Positions 48,730 to 59,075 of a DNA stretch of 64,000 bases are shown here, piece by piece. The position numbers and the translations under genes were made by a program. Below the pieces are notes generated by a model that made no database searches, was not told the DNA's origin, and worked only from the letters and a program-made list of their open reading frames with translations. How positions within the stretch are numbered: the first letter of the stretch is position 1; each line of letters opens with the position of its first letter. Source of the stretch: Tanypteryx hageni. Its lineage: Eukaryota; Arthropoda; Insecta; Odonata; Petaluridae. The DNA lies in assembly GCA_028673005.1 (NCBI GenBank), contig CM054118.1:4800410-4864409 (forward strand), given 5' to 3'.

Positions 48730-49150
48730 TCGGTAGGTGGCGTGGTAGTGGCAGCTAACAATATAAGATATCTCTTAAATAATGCATTATATGGGAAAAT
48801 GTTTCAAACAAAGGTTGTAGAAAATTAAATTTCCTACAACTTTTATTCCGGTACATTTTTACATTTATCAAATATTAATGCAAACATTTCAAAACAACGG
48901 ATAAGTGAAAAGAGTAACACCCACTTCCGGTTGACCGATGTTCACCAAAAACTAATCAGTTCTTGTGACTTTCATAAAAAGGTTAAATAAAATTTCGCGT
49001 TGATCTGATTAATAGTTTTTTAGTTAGAGCACCCACAAAAAAGCTATCACATACACCCACACACGCCCGCACACAGACATAATCGAGAAAAAGGTGAAAA
49101 CGTGTATTTCCATTGAAATTTCGATGTCGTTTTTTTCATGAAAACAATAC
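48730..49150 (+). repeat. partial tandem copy of the B/D repeat
   Basis: Starts at cgtcggtaggtggcgtgg, which matches 48115 of the preceding copy, and runs in step with it to about 48590 (offset about 615): aatgcattatatgggaaa, ttgaccgatgttcaccaaaa, atttccattgaaa, cgtttttttcatga. The two copies differ by substitutions and small gaps. Confidence 0.75.
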
Positions 49151-51239
49151 TTGTGCCCTCCAACGTGTTTCTTCGTCGTTCATCGATCTGGACATCGCAG
49201 GACCGACGAAACTGCGTTAGTGCGAACCAAAATACGCCTCGTATGAAGTTTTTATATAATATTTTAAACAAACCGTGGTGTAGTGAACCTGTATTATAGG
49301 TGGGTCAGGTAAATATGATTTTTTCGGGGGAAAATGACGTTCGCTCCGCCAGTCTGTGAAGAGGGATAAAAAGCTGCCACCGATAAAATAACGAATCTTC
49401 ATTTTTCACGACACCGCTTGCGATAAGTGACTTATTTCTGCGCAATACTGGTGATCTTACGGTGCGCTGGAATCGAGGATTGAGTAAACTATCTAAATTT
49501 TAGTTCCTGCGACGGAAGTGGTCGTGGGGACACACTCGCAGCTGCTAAAAGTGATTTTAGAAACGGGCGGCGAATGCAATTTCTCAAAATTTTGTAAAAA
49601 AAGCAACCAAGAATAAAAGAAAAGTTCTTACTGGCTGAATACAGATTGTATCAGCAGGCTGACACGTAAAAACGCGTACAGTCGCAAAAGATAGAAAATT
49701 ACCATATACAGTCAAAGTCAGATTTAGCGCCACCGTTTGTCTATCATTGACATTGGCGTTAAAGTGGGGGAGGTGGCGGTAAATCCAGGTATATGTTATT
49801 CATAAGATGAAAGACCTGTTCACGACGATTCATGGGCGGTATGCGGGGGTGGCACTATATAGGGGGGCGCTAAATCGAGGTCTGACTGTAGTCGTAAATT
49901 ACACGCGTTCTAGCATCATCCAGTGGGGGCTAACTGCCAATCCTCTCGCTGCGTTTGTTATGTAAGAGGGAGCACCTCGTGTCGACATGAATAGTGTACG
50001 GAACTACTCTGACGTGTGCTCTACCGTGACCTAACATTTGTAAAATTCAACCCTAAGTAATACACCGATTTCAATTACTGTACATCGGTAAATACTCCTT
50101 CTTCAGAGTCGATAGAATAACTTTTTATGCATTTTTAAAGGTCGATGAATCGACATCAAATCGCTGCAAATTCAAAAAAAGGAAAATGTCAGAAGCTCGA
50201 AATTGTAAAATTCAACTTACCTTCATCATTGCTTCCTGTCTCGTTGGACTAGTGGTTTTAAGGCAAATCCTAGCAAGATGCCGCGCAGATCTAGGCAAAT
50301 GAGTTTGGGTGGCGCAAGTTCATAACTTCGAATAGCACTGCCTCAGACGAGCTCTCGCTATAATTCCAGCAAAAGTAGCACTAAACCTAAAATAAAGATA
50401 AAATACACTTTAGAATTCTATTGTCGAATTGTTTTCGTCTGGTTTATGCGAACTATATTATTTATTACCAACTAGAGATTGAAGGCTATTCAGACGGTCA
50501 CGTGGTAACGTTTGTCAAATATACAAAAGTCACTATTACACCATGATAAGAGCAGAAGCACTGTAGGAGTAAACAATTCATTTACATTTCCAATAAAACG
50601 TCAAAATTAATTTCAAAATATTTAGTATTTCAAACAGCGGATGACTTCTTATCGCAAAGAAACTAGATAACCGAGCTCAAACTTGTATTAACAATCTCTG
50701 TATATGGATTATATGATGCTAGTGGTACCCGCAAAAAATTTTGCGAAGTTAGTCAGTCAAATGTCTGCATTTAAAAAAATCATCTTAGAGAGGAAAATAA
50801 TTATACAGTAATTATTTTCAAAATTTTATGTTATAAATGCTTTAAAATTGTTCCTTTATATTGAAATATGTGCAAGTTTTTCATATCAAATTAATTCAAT
50901 CATTTATTTCATTTTATACTCATTAATTGCTACCATCAAATGTTTCGTACTTCACGTGTTATTTTTCTTTTATTAGTAATAGCCCACATTCTCCGTATAA
51001 AATTAGACAACTGACATTTTGAATGTAATATTTGTTTTTATAATTTATATGTGCAATTTTAATTGCTTTTCCCTTACGAAAAAGGTAATATTCCAGCATT
51101 AAAAAACAAGAAGAAGATTTTTTCTTTTGGTCGATCGTTAAAAATGCCCACAGTTCACACGCAGTATATTGAATAATAATAATCTACAATTATTAAGGCT
51201 GCAATCTATTAAGTTTGACGTTGCTACAACTATAATTTC
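49151..51239. other. unassigned sequence
   Basis: No recognised gene. Bases 49690-49890 mix GC-rich words (gggggaggtggcggt, ggggtggcac) with no frame of note. The rest is AT-rich. Confidence 0.35.
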
Positions 51240-51440
51240 GATGCACCTTGAAAAATCGAAACTCCTGTGTAAACATATGGGAAAATATAATTATCTCCTG
51301 GAATCAAACCTGGGGCACTTATGCAAACGAAAACAGTTTTCTCGAGGTCTCCTAGTTGACAGAAACAAAATGGTGTATACAGCATTTCTCTATGACAAAC
51401 TGTTCAAGAGAAAAAAGGGGGGACGGACAGACATTGAGTA
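51240..51440 (-). repeat. distant family A relative
   Basis: On the minus strand, gtctgtccgtccc, then ccccaggtttgattccagga, then ttttcccatatgtttaca keep the order seen in family A copies (a gtccgtc word, the B-box-like element, then cccatttgatttacat). Similarity is low outside these words. Confidence 0.4.
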
Positions 51441-51479
51441 ATTTAAATTCTTTAAAAGCCTTTATTCTCTCCCTTTGTC

Positions 51480-51945
51480 CCTTTGTTGCTCACTCTGTCA
51501 CGCTATAAAAATGCGAATAACTCAATAAAAGATCAAAATATATTATTGAAATTTGGCAGGAATGCTAGATTCGCATATATTAAGTTGATGACGAAAACAA
51601 TATCGAAAAATGTCCTGGGTTCGATTCTAAGGAAGACATTTCCATTTCTCATAAAATACACGTAAAAATTGACTTTTCGACGTGCAGACATTGATTCTTT
51701 TTGAGATCTAAATTAGAAAGTATTAACCTACGATCTGGATCTGAACCATTTTAAAGAAAACATTTTAAAGTGTTTTATTCTGTTCATCTTTCTCCGTTTA
51801 ATTCACATATATTGAGGAAATCATGCCATTTTAACGGGACGTTGCCTTATCAATGAGTTACATTGTTAAACCTCGAAATCCTATTATAATTTCAATCCTT
51901 ATAGGTGAAAGCGTGCTTTGAATGCTTTTAATACGAGAGAGAGAT
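51480..51945 (+). repeat. dispersed repeat family B/D, diverged copy
   Basis: Shares attaacctacgatctgg, ccattttaaagaaaa, ttgttaaacctcgaaat, atccttata and gtgctttgaatgctttta with 29640-29880. The start near aatgcgaataactcaataaa, attgaaatttggcagg matches the B/D start. A ctgggttcgattcta B-box-like word lies at 51612. Confidence 0.6.
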
Positions 51946-52584
51946 ATGGAAGGAGAGGGAAATGATTCATTGCGTTATATGCGAGAAAGAATACATAATA
52001 ATGTGCAACATTAATCATTCGCATATTAAAATTACTTAGAATCATCATAGAAGTTCGAGACTTGAAACTACGAACACTTAAAAGAACGGAAGTTTGTTTT
52101 CCTGCCATCCAAAGAAAGTCAAGGTAAATTTTTGTTCATTTTTTATTTCATAGAAAACATTTCCGTTAATTTTTTAGAAATTAACGCTACTAAATCGTTG
52201 AAATGCCGTTGATGAATAATACGCATATGGTTAACTAGACACATTTACGGTTGTAGATAATGAATACCTAAATTCATAAGATTATCCATTGATTCATTAA
52301 TTAGAGCAATCTTCCAGCAATTTTTCTGAATCATTACATTAAAGCTATAAGCATCAGCAAACAGAAGATATTGAAATTCTGTCAACATTCACTGGCCGAA
52401 TAATCCTGCCATTTCTGCCGAAGCTGATTACGTAAAACACGACGACAAAATATCGAGCAAAGTAAATGAGGAGAACGCCGACTCGATATCCATACATCCA
52501 TCGGAAAGGGATTTTTTTAAAACTTACGAAGGAAACTCTTTTAACACGTTCGAGACGATAACAAAGACGAACACAACCATTCCT

Positions 52585-52660
52585 ACGGTAAGATTCGAAC
52601 CCGCGAGCCCCTAGAATTGGGACTAACTCCCTCTCTATCTAAGGCCGACACACTCCCTAA
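52585..52660 (-). repeat. tRNA-like segment with B-box
   Basis: The minus strand reads ggccttagatagagaggga and, about 35 bases on, gctcgcgggttcgaatctta. Spacing and B-box suggest a SINE head or tRNA relic. No complete cloverleaf was found. Confidence 0.35.
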
Positions 52661-52809
52661 AGTTACTTTCTAACATGAACAAGATTGGAAAGGTGTACTC
52701 CATGTTGGAGTACACAGAGTTTCCAAATGCGTTATTTGAGATCTCACAATGTTCTCAACATTTTTCGCTCAGATGAGTATCTAACGAGAAACTAGCGAGG
52801 TACTTACGT

Positions 52810-53020
52810 TGTAAAATACATCTAGATCTTCATGTAAAGTGGTCGTAATTATTGTCCGATTTTAACCAAAATTGGAATCGGTTGACCAATTTTAGCAAAA
52901 CTACCCAATACAAAATTTCATTAAAATATGTCCAGCGGTTCCCAAGTTTTAACATACGGACGGACGGATGGACAGACAAATGGACGGACGGAAACGACCT
53001 ACACTACATGAGTTCACTTC
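52810..53020 (+). repeat. repeat with ggacggacgg signature
   Basis: aaatttcattaaaatatgtc, cagcggttcccaagtt and then acggacggacggatggacag form a pattern (an alignment-rich AT stretch followed by a gac-rich run) also seen at the starts of family A and B/D copies here. Probably a terminal fragment of a related element. Confidence 0.45.
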
Positions 53021-53334
53021 GTGCAAAGAACGCATAATAACGTGCAATTAATATTCGAATCTTTCTACATAAATCATTCCAACAAATGTAATTATTATAG
53101 GAATCTAATAGTAAAAATATACATGAAAAGCATGGACCAACATTATCCGTGTGACAATATTTTGTTCTCTTTCCGATATCTTTGTCTTTCAGCCACCGGA
53201 CGAATCACGGCCATTTTATATTTGTCAGAGTTAATGTACTTATATTCTGGCCACAAAATAACAAGAATGAGTTCAGACTCAACCCTGTGGAATTTGCACA
53301 TCGAGAATAAGAAAGAACTTTGTCACTTCCAAGA

Positions 53335-54549
53335 TATAAGGTATATAAGGGATAAGTGGCTATTTAAAGCTCAGCATGGGTTCAGGAAAGGGTATTCCTG
53401 TGAAACCCAATTAGTGGGTTTGTGTCAAGACATTGCTGACTCATTAGACGAAGGGAAAGAAGTTGATGCTATAATCGTGGATTTCTCGACAGCATTTGAC
53501 AGAGTGGCACACGATCTACTGCAGTTGAAGATGGAGCAATTACCAATCGAGGTAAGGGTACTGAAGTGGGTTGCGAATTTTCTTACTGGAAGAACTCAAA
53601 GAGTGAAAATAGGTAACCGGTATTCAGATGAGACGAATGCCATATCGGGGGTTCCACAAGGTAGCGTCTTAGGGCCGCTGCTCTTCTTAATTTACGTCAA
53701 TGACCTTCCAGACAAAATGAACTCCGAGATAAGACTTTTTGCGGATGATTGTACAATTTATAGGCGGATCGAGAGTGAAAGCGACCGTGATACCCTCCAA
53801 AATGATATCGACAAACTTTCAGATTGGACCAATACCAACGGAATGGACATCAATATAAGTAAAAGTATGTACATGACATTCACTAATAAAAAAAATTAGT
53901 GTCAAATAGGGAGTATAATTTTTCGGGAAATTCTATACCAAAAAGTGATCTTTGTAAATATTATGTGTCTATTTATCAAAAGATCTAGGATGGGGATTAA
54001 ATGTCGATTTCATAAAAAGGAAAGCTTTAAAATGCTGCAATGGTTTATGAGGAATCTAAAAGGAAGCAGTCCAGCTACAAAGGAGAAAGCATACAAATCT
54101 CTAGTTCGGCCGATATTGGAATATGCCTCCTTGGTATGGGATCCGCACGAAGAAGGGCATATCAGGAAGCTGGATAAGGTTGAAAGAAAGGCGGCCAGAT
54201 ATGTATTGGGTAGGCACAGGAAAACGGATAGCGTGACGAAGATGCTCGAAATACTGGGCTGGGAGAGCTTGCAAAGGAGAAGGAAACGGAGTAGACTTTG
54301 TGGTTTTTTAATGTAATAAATATGGAGGCAGCATGGAGTGAGTTACACAAGGGGGTGGAAGAACCATCTTTTAAAGGGAAAAATGATCACAAATACAAAT
54401 TGAAGTGTAGAAAACAAAAAACAAATGTAAAAAAATATTCATATTTAAACAGAACTATTGTTGACTGGAATGAGTTGCCTGCTGAACTATTTGAGCCCTT
54501 CCCAAAGAGTGTAAATGTTTTTAGGAATAGATGTAAAGCTGTTTTGTGA
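53335..54549 (+). pseudogene. LINE reverse transcriptase and ORF2 C-terminus, frameshifted
   Basis: In the frame 53021-53899, homology begins about residue 110: KAQHGFRKGYSC, then VDFSTAFDRVAHD with the first catalytic aspartate (about residue 154), GVPQGSVLGPLLFLIYVNDL (210-229) and FADD (240-243), the YADD-box variant with Phe. Residues 1-100 show no RT similarity and belong to unrelated upstream sequence. After a frameshift, 53945-54316 gives KAYKSLVRPILEYASLVWDP and KLDKVERKAARYVLG. A further frameshift leads to 54298-54549 with YSYLNRTIVDWNELPAE near the stop. The enzyme would copy the element's RNA at a nicked target; here the frame is broken at least twice. Confidence 0.85.
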
Positions 54550-54814
54550 TTTTTCTGTGATTTTGTGATTCTTAAGGGATTTAAAAAAAAATATTTCTCC
54601 TTCCTTTTTGAAACTTTTGAATTTTCTTGGTTGCAGTGATATTTCTTATGGGTAATATTTTTGTTATGTCATTATTATAGATCTTTTTATTGCTGTCTTA
54701 TTTTTTGTCTTTAGATCTCGTTGTTGGATGTGTGAGAGACCAACGAGGTTTCTTTATGTTACCACCTGGAAGATCGCCAACTTGTAGCACTGAGTTTTAA
54801 ATAAATAAATAAAT
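53335..54814 (+). mobile_element. 5'-truncated Jockey/CR1-like LINE
   Basis: Contains reverse transcriptase from the QHGF block onward and the ORF2 C-terminus, then a 3' UTR (54550-54790) ending in (taaa)n at about 54799-54814, a short-repeat 3' tail as in several LINE clades. The 5' half, with the endonuclease, is absent. Frameshifts near 53900 and 54300 inactivate it. Clade is judged only by motif style. Confidence 0.8.
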
Positions 54815-54867
54815 TTATTTGGCACGACCGGTTTCACTATGATAGTAGCAACATCAGGTGATAAATT
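54813..54867 (-). ncRNA. hammerhead-ribozyme-like motif (type I layout)
   Basis: On the minus strand: stem I strand aatttatcac, core ctgatg(t), stem II gcta/tagt, gaaa, short self-complementary accggt, then the gtc cleavage-site triplet and stem I partner gtg...ataaatt. Stem I pairs cac/gtg plus aatttat/ataaatt around a four-base bulge. Departures from the canonical core are T instead of A at the last core position and one extra base before stem II. Such short-stem-III hammerheads are known from Penelope-like retroelements. Activity here is doubtful. Confidence 0.4.
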
Positions 54868-54879
54868 ATAAAAATGGTT

Positions 54880-54881
<2 letters not shown>

Positions 54882-54948
<67 letters not shown>
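54882..54948. repeat. (TA)n microsatellite
   Basis: About 33 TA units directly after the ribozyme-like motif. Confidence 0.97.
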
Positions 54949-54950
<2 letters not shown>

Positions 54951-54966
54951 CAGTTCTCTCTCTGTA

Positions 54967-55175
54967 GCTGAAGAAGGAGTAGTTCCGAAAGCTTTACGTT
55001 TGTGATGTTTCTGTGTTTTTGTGTTATTTTACGTGTGTCGCTTCGACATCCCCGGGGCCTCGCCAACCTGAAGTCGTCTGATTGGTGAGTGCTCACTGGG
55101 TTTCCTCATCCCAACACCTTGTTGACATCCATATATTCATTTTACCTTTCCTTTTCCGTAAGATGTTATATATAT
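54967..55175 (+). repeat. repeat P, copy 1 (direct)
   Basis: gctgaagaaggagtagttcc through cgcttcgacatccccggggc, cagtgctcac-like tgagtgctcactgggtttcc and ttaccttttccgtaag-like end: nearly identical to 57535-57742, 2568 bases away. The RTE-like LINE lies between the two. Confidence 0.9.
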
Positions 55176-55193
55176 ATATATGTGTATATATAT

Positions 55194-57335
55194 CATCATA
55201 GGTAGTCTGTCCGTAGACAGGTCCGTGATTATTCTTGGTTAAACCTGGTTCTCCATATACTCCTATTTTCCGCTGTCCTCTTTATATCTTGATAACTCTC
55301 TTTCCCTTTCAAATCGTCTATCAGCTGAAACCTTTTCTTACCTCTTTCCCTTTTCCCATCTAGTTTTCCTTCTAACACGTCTTTAATCATACTCTCTCTC
55401 CTCAGGTAATGTCCAACCCAGTTAGCCTTCCTCTTTCTGATAGTCTGTATAATCATTCGCTTCTCTCCTATTCTTCGTAGCACTTCATCGTTTTTCATCC
55501 TATCTGTCCATTTTATCCTCAGCATTCTCCTCCAAGTCCGCATTTCAAAGCTTTCCAAGTATTTGATGTCATTTTTCCTTAGGGTCCTTGTTTCTATCCC
55601 GTACAAAGCTATACTCCATACGTAGCATTTTATCAACTTCTTGCGGATATCTTCCCTTATATTCCCTGTAAGTAGTTGTTTCTTTCTCCTGAAAGCCACT
55701 TTTGCTTTCCTATTCGAGTTTTTATCTCATCCGAAATTTTGCCTCTCGTGTTATGATACTTCCAAGGTATTTATATTCTGAAACGTGTTCTAATGGCTTT
55801 CCCCCAATAGTTATGTTCAGATTCTCTTCTTTACCCGATATTCGAATGACCTTGGATTTTTCTGTATTTATTTCCATACCGTATTTTCTACCTGTTATCA
55901 CTAGTCTATTTATCATTTTTTGTAGCTCCTCTTCCTTTCTTGCAAGAAGTACTAGATCATCTGCGTATTTTACGGTTCTTATAATCCTTCCTCCAATTTT
56001 GAAATCCTCTGTGCCTTCTAAAGCTTCTTGCATTATGCTTTCTCCATATATATATTGAATAGGGTTGGCGATAGGCAGCAGCCTTGTCTTACTCCTCTAC
56101 CGATATTTATTCCGCAGGTGTCCACATTCTCAAACCTGACCTTTACAACTTGATTCTCATATAGATTCCTAATCAGTCTCCTGTCTTTCCAGTCTACACC
56201 TATATCCTTTAATATCTTCATCAACTTTACCCAATGTACTCTACCAAAGGCCTTCTGCCAGTCTACGAAACATGCGCAGATATCTTTACTGTATTCTATT
56301 GCCCTTTCTGATATGATTATAACTACTCCTATAGCATCTCTAGTTCCTCGTCCTTTTCTGAAACCGAATTGATCTTTCCCTATTATTTCTTCTGCCTTTT
56401 TCTCCAGCCTTTTATTAAGAATCCTCGTGATGATCTTCGATGTGTGTGACAGAAGGTTTATAGTTCTGTAATCTTTACACTGCATTGCATTGCTTTGGCT
56501 TCGTCTTTAGAGGGATCATTGTTACTTCTAGGAAATCCTGAGGCCACTCTCCCTTGTCGTAAATCTTATTAATTAATTTCGTGATCGCTTTTAGTCCTTC
56601 TGATCCTATGACTTTAAGTATCTCGGCCGGTATTCCATCGCTGCCCTTGGCTTTCCCCTTCTTTAGTTCCACTATCGCTTTTTCTACTTCGCTCTCCATA
56701 ATACTTGGTCCTAAGTTGTCTTCTTCAATGTTTTCCTCATTTTCCAGTTCTATTTTTGCCGCTCCTGCCTGTTTGCTGTATAATTCCTTGATGTATTCTT
56801 CCCATACCTGTGCTACATCCTTTGTTTCTGAGACTATCTTCCCATCCGTATTCATAATTCCTTTACCACAAATTCCATTAGACTTCTTATCTTCTAATTC
56901 CAGTGCCCTAGCGTACATCATATCGTACCGTCCTAACTTCTCCATTTGTTCTATTTCATCACATTTTCCTTTTATCCAATTTTCTCTAGCTTTATCTGTT
57001 ACCCTTCTCAACTCATTGTTTATACGCCTATAGTTGGCTCTACCTTCTTCAGTGTTAACGTTTTTCCATTTTCGTCTCTCATCCATTTTTTCCAGCATTT
57101 CCTTCGTGATCCATGGTTTTCTGATTTTCTTCTCTTGTTTTCCAATCTCTTTATCCAAGTTATCCTTGATACTGGTTTTAATTTCATCCCATTCTATATC
57201 AACGGTCTTCGGTTTGTTTTCCAACTTTCTTAAGTTATCTTCCAACTTCATGTTGACTACATTCTTCTTTCAGTTTTTCTAGGTCCCAGGTCTTTCTTCC
57301 TCTTCTCGTTTTTCGTATTTGTTTGAGCTTTGTAC
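55194..57335 (-). mobile_element. RTE-like LINE, 5'-truncated, frameshifted
   Basis: About 2.1 kb on the minus strand, running from a TA microsatellite at its 5' side to a 3' end of acggacctgtctacggacag plus actacctatgatga. It contains a pre-RT region, reverse transcriptase and C-terminal domain. The apurinic endonuclease domain expected at the start of RTE ORF2 is missing. It is a longer relative of the fragment at 44719-45090. Confidence 0.85.
55229..57251 (-). pseudogene. RTE-like ORF2 (reverse transcriptase), at least three frameshifts
   Basis: Four consecutive minus-strand frames reconstitute the domain order. 57251-56475: coiled, Lys/Glu-rich region with RKPWITKEMLEKMDERRKWK, then KGKAKGSDGIPAEILK. 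56485-56033: CKDYRTINLLSHTSKIITRI, QFGFRKGRGT (39-48), FVDWQKAFGRVHW with a catalytic aspartate (75), GVRQGCCLSPTLFNIY (131-146). 56033-55722: VKYADDLVLLA with the YADD box (23-26), EYKYLGSIIT. 55699-55229: KCYVWSIALYGIETRTLRK, YLESFEMRTWRRMLRIKW, RKRKANWVGHYLRR. The enzyme would perform target-primed reverse transcription. The first break coincides with a duplicated cattg (near 56485), a likely slippage event. Confidence 0.88.
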
Positions 57336-57339
57336 TCAC

Positions 57340-57340
57340 G

Positions 57341-57421
<81 letters not shown>
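57340..57421. repeat. (TA)n microsatellite
   Basis: About 40 TA units with one gta interruption; it truncates the RTE-like LINE on its 5' side. Confidence 0.97.
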
Positions 57422-57423
<2 letters not shown>

Positions 57424-57733
57424 ATGTCAACAAGGTTTTGGGATGAGGAAACCCAGTGAGCACTCACCAATCAGACGACTTCAGGTTGGCGAGGCCCCGG
57501 GGATGTCGAAGCGACACACGTAAAATAACACAAAGCTGAAGAAGGAGTAGTTCCGAAAGCTTTACGTTTGTGATGTTTCTGTGTTTTTGTGTTATTTTAC
57601 GTGTGTCGCTTCGACATCCCCGGGGCCTCGCCAACCTGAAGTCGTCTGATTGGTGAGTGCTCACTGGGTTTCCTCATCCCAACACCTTGTTGACATCCAT
57701 ATATTCATTTTACCTTTCCTTTTCCGTAAGTTG

Positions 57734-57742
<9 letters not shown>
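57422..57742. repeat. repeat P, inverted arm plus direct copy forming a long hairpin
   Basis: 57422-57534 is the inverse of 57586-57698 (113-base arms, for example ggatgtcaacaaggttttgg against caacaccttgttgacatcc). The 51-base loop carries ctgaagaaggagtagttccg then aaagctttacg. 57535-57742 is the direct copy matching 54967-55175. Confidence 0.9.

Positions 57743-57788
<46 letters not shown>
57735..57788. repeat. (TA)n microsatellite
   Basis: About 27 TA units, directly following repeat P copy 2. Confidence 0.97.
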
Positions 57789-57791
<3 letters not shown>

Positions 57792-58250
57792 AAAAGGGGG
57801 GGAGGGAGACAGGAGGGGTTACACAAAAAACGAATGGAAGGTAATTAAAGAAACGGTTAGGGAAAGGAAGGGGTTGGAAAAGGAAGTCGGAAGCAAAATA
57901 AAGTTACAAAATGTTACAAATGTTATAAAAACTTGGTAAAAGGGCCAAAGACAACAAAGATACCAAGTATTTACAAAATATTAGGTAATATTAATAGAGG
58001 AGAATGATTGTGGAAAAGGTATTCATTTAAGAGAATCGAGTCTTCACAAATAAATGGATATCCTACCTTTGTGGCAGTACTCAAAAATGCCATTTTCAAA
58101 TATTTGGATCTTCCTTTTCATATAAATTTCTACTGATTAAATACTAATTATAATGAAAAACTCGATTTGTAAAATCTTATATGCGAAGTTTTAGACGTTA
58201 AATAACAGAAAAACTTTGATATTCAAGAACAAACTCTTAAAAAATAATAA
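57789..58250. other. unassigned sequence
   Basis: Starts purine-rich (gggaaaagggggggaggg), then AT-rich. No gene or repeat recognised. Confidence 0.35.
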
Positions 58251-58508
58251 TCTCAGATATTTCCAATAGCCACAACAAGGTTATAAAAAACCAGATGCGT
58301 ATTTCTGCTACAAAGCAGCCGTCTTCAGCGGTAATTTACCGAAAACAGATTCTGTTAAAACATAGATTCTGCTAATAAATAGATACTGTTAAAGTAGTTT
58401 CTTTTAGAATGTATTTTCGGTGAAATATCGCTGAAGATGGCTGCTTTGTAGCAGAAATACGCATCTGGTTTTTTATGACCTTGTTGTGGTTATTGGAGAT
58501 ACCTGAGA
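58251..58508. mobile_element. foldback element, family E, full inverted copy
   Basis: Left arm 58251-58347 and right arm 58411-58508 are near-inverse over about 97 bases: tctcagatatttccaatagc / tctcaggtatctccaataac, aaaaaaccagatgcgtattt in both, then tacaaagcagcc and cttcagcg. The 63-base spacer is AT-rich. Each arm carries a small internal hairpin (gctgc ttt gtagc) between ctgaaga and gaaa. No coding capacity; partial copies occur at 6.4, 27.7 and 39.3 kb. Confidence 0.8.
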
Positions 58509-58946
58509 CAAGTACTACTTAAGCGCTTGTTCTAGAAATTTTTCAGACAAGGAGAGCTCGATGATTCTCTGTTGAATGAACTTTGATAGAAATTAAAAAT
58601 CTTCATATCAGAGCTAGATAGCGCGTTTGAGACAAATATATTTTTAAATATTCATTTTAAAATTTAATTTATGCAATGGTATCATAAATCATTCAGTGAG
58701 GTTAATGTTAATTGCAGAAAGTATTATTGCTAACAATGCATTTGAAATTATCATAACTATACCAATCGATTAGTATATGATGGTCGTCTGTATTTCTTTT
58801 CGGCATCTAGCTATTGAAGGACTTCATTTTTATAAGGGTCGCTTTTTTGTTTTTTTGTCAATGCACCAACGCCACTGTTTAGTATATCGCGTGACTACAG
58901 GAGAACCGCGAGGTCGCAGCTACAATTCCAAGCGCAGGTGTTGGCA

Positions 58947-58950
<4 letters not shown>

Positions 58951-59019
<69 letters not shown>
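58951..59019 (+). repeat. (CT)n microsatellite
   Basis: About 34 CT units followed by a less regular CT-rich stretch to about 59075. The Ser/Leu frame 58777-59187 is an artefact of it. Confidence 0.97.
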
Positions 59020-59021
<2 letters not shown>

Positions 59022-59075
59022 CACACCACTCTCTCTCTCTCTATTCCCCTCTCTCTTTCTTCCTTTCTCTCTATC

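Noticed and set aside
53021..53334. N-terminal 100 residues of the LINE frame as part of the reverse transcriptase
   Set aside because: No RT similarity before the QHGF block; the frame merely stays open into upstream sequence.
56581..57282. Plus-strand frames over the RTE element
   Set aside because: Antisense shadows of the minus-strand reverse transcriptase, which carries real motifs.
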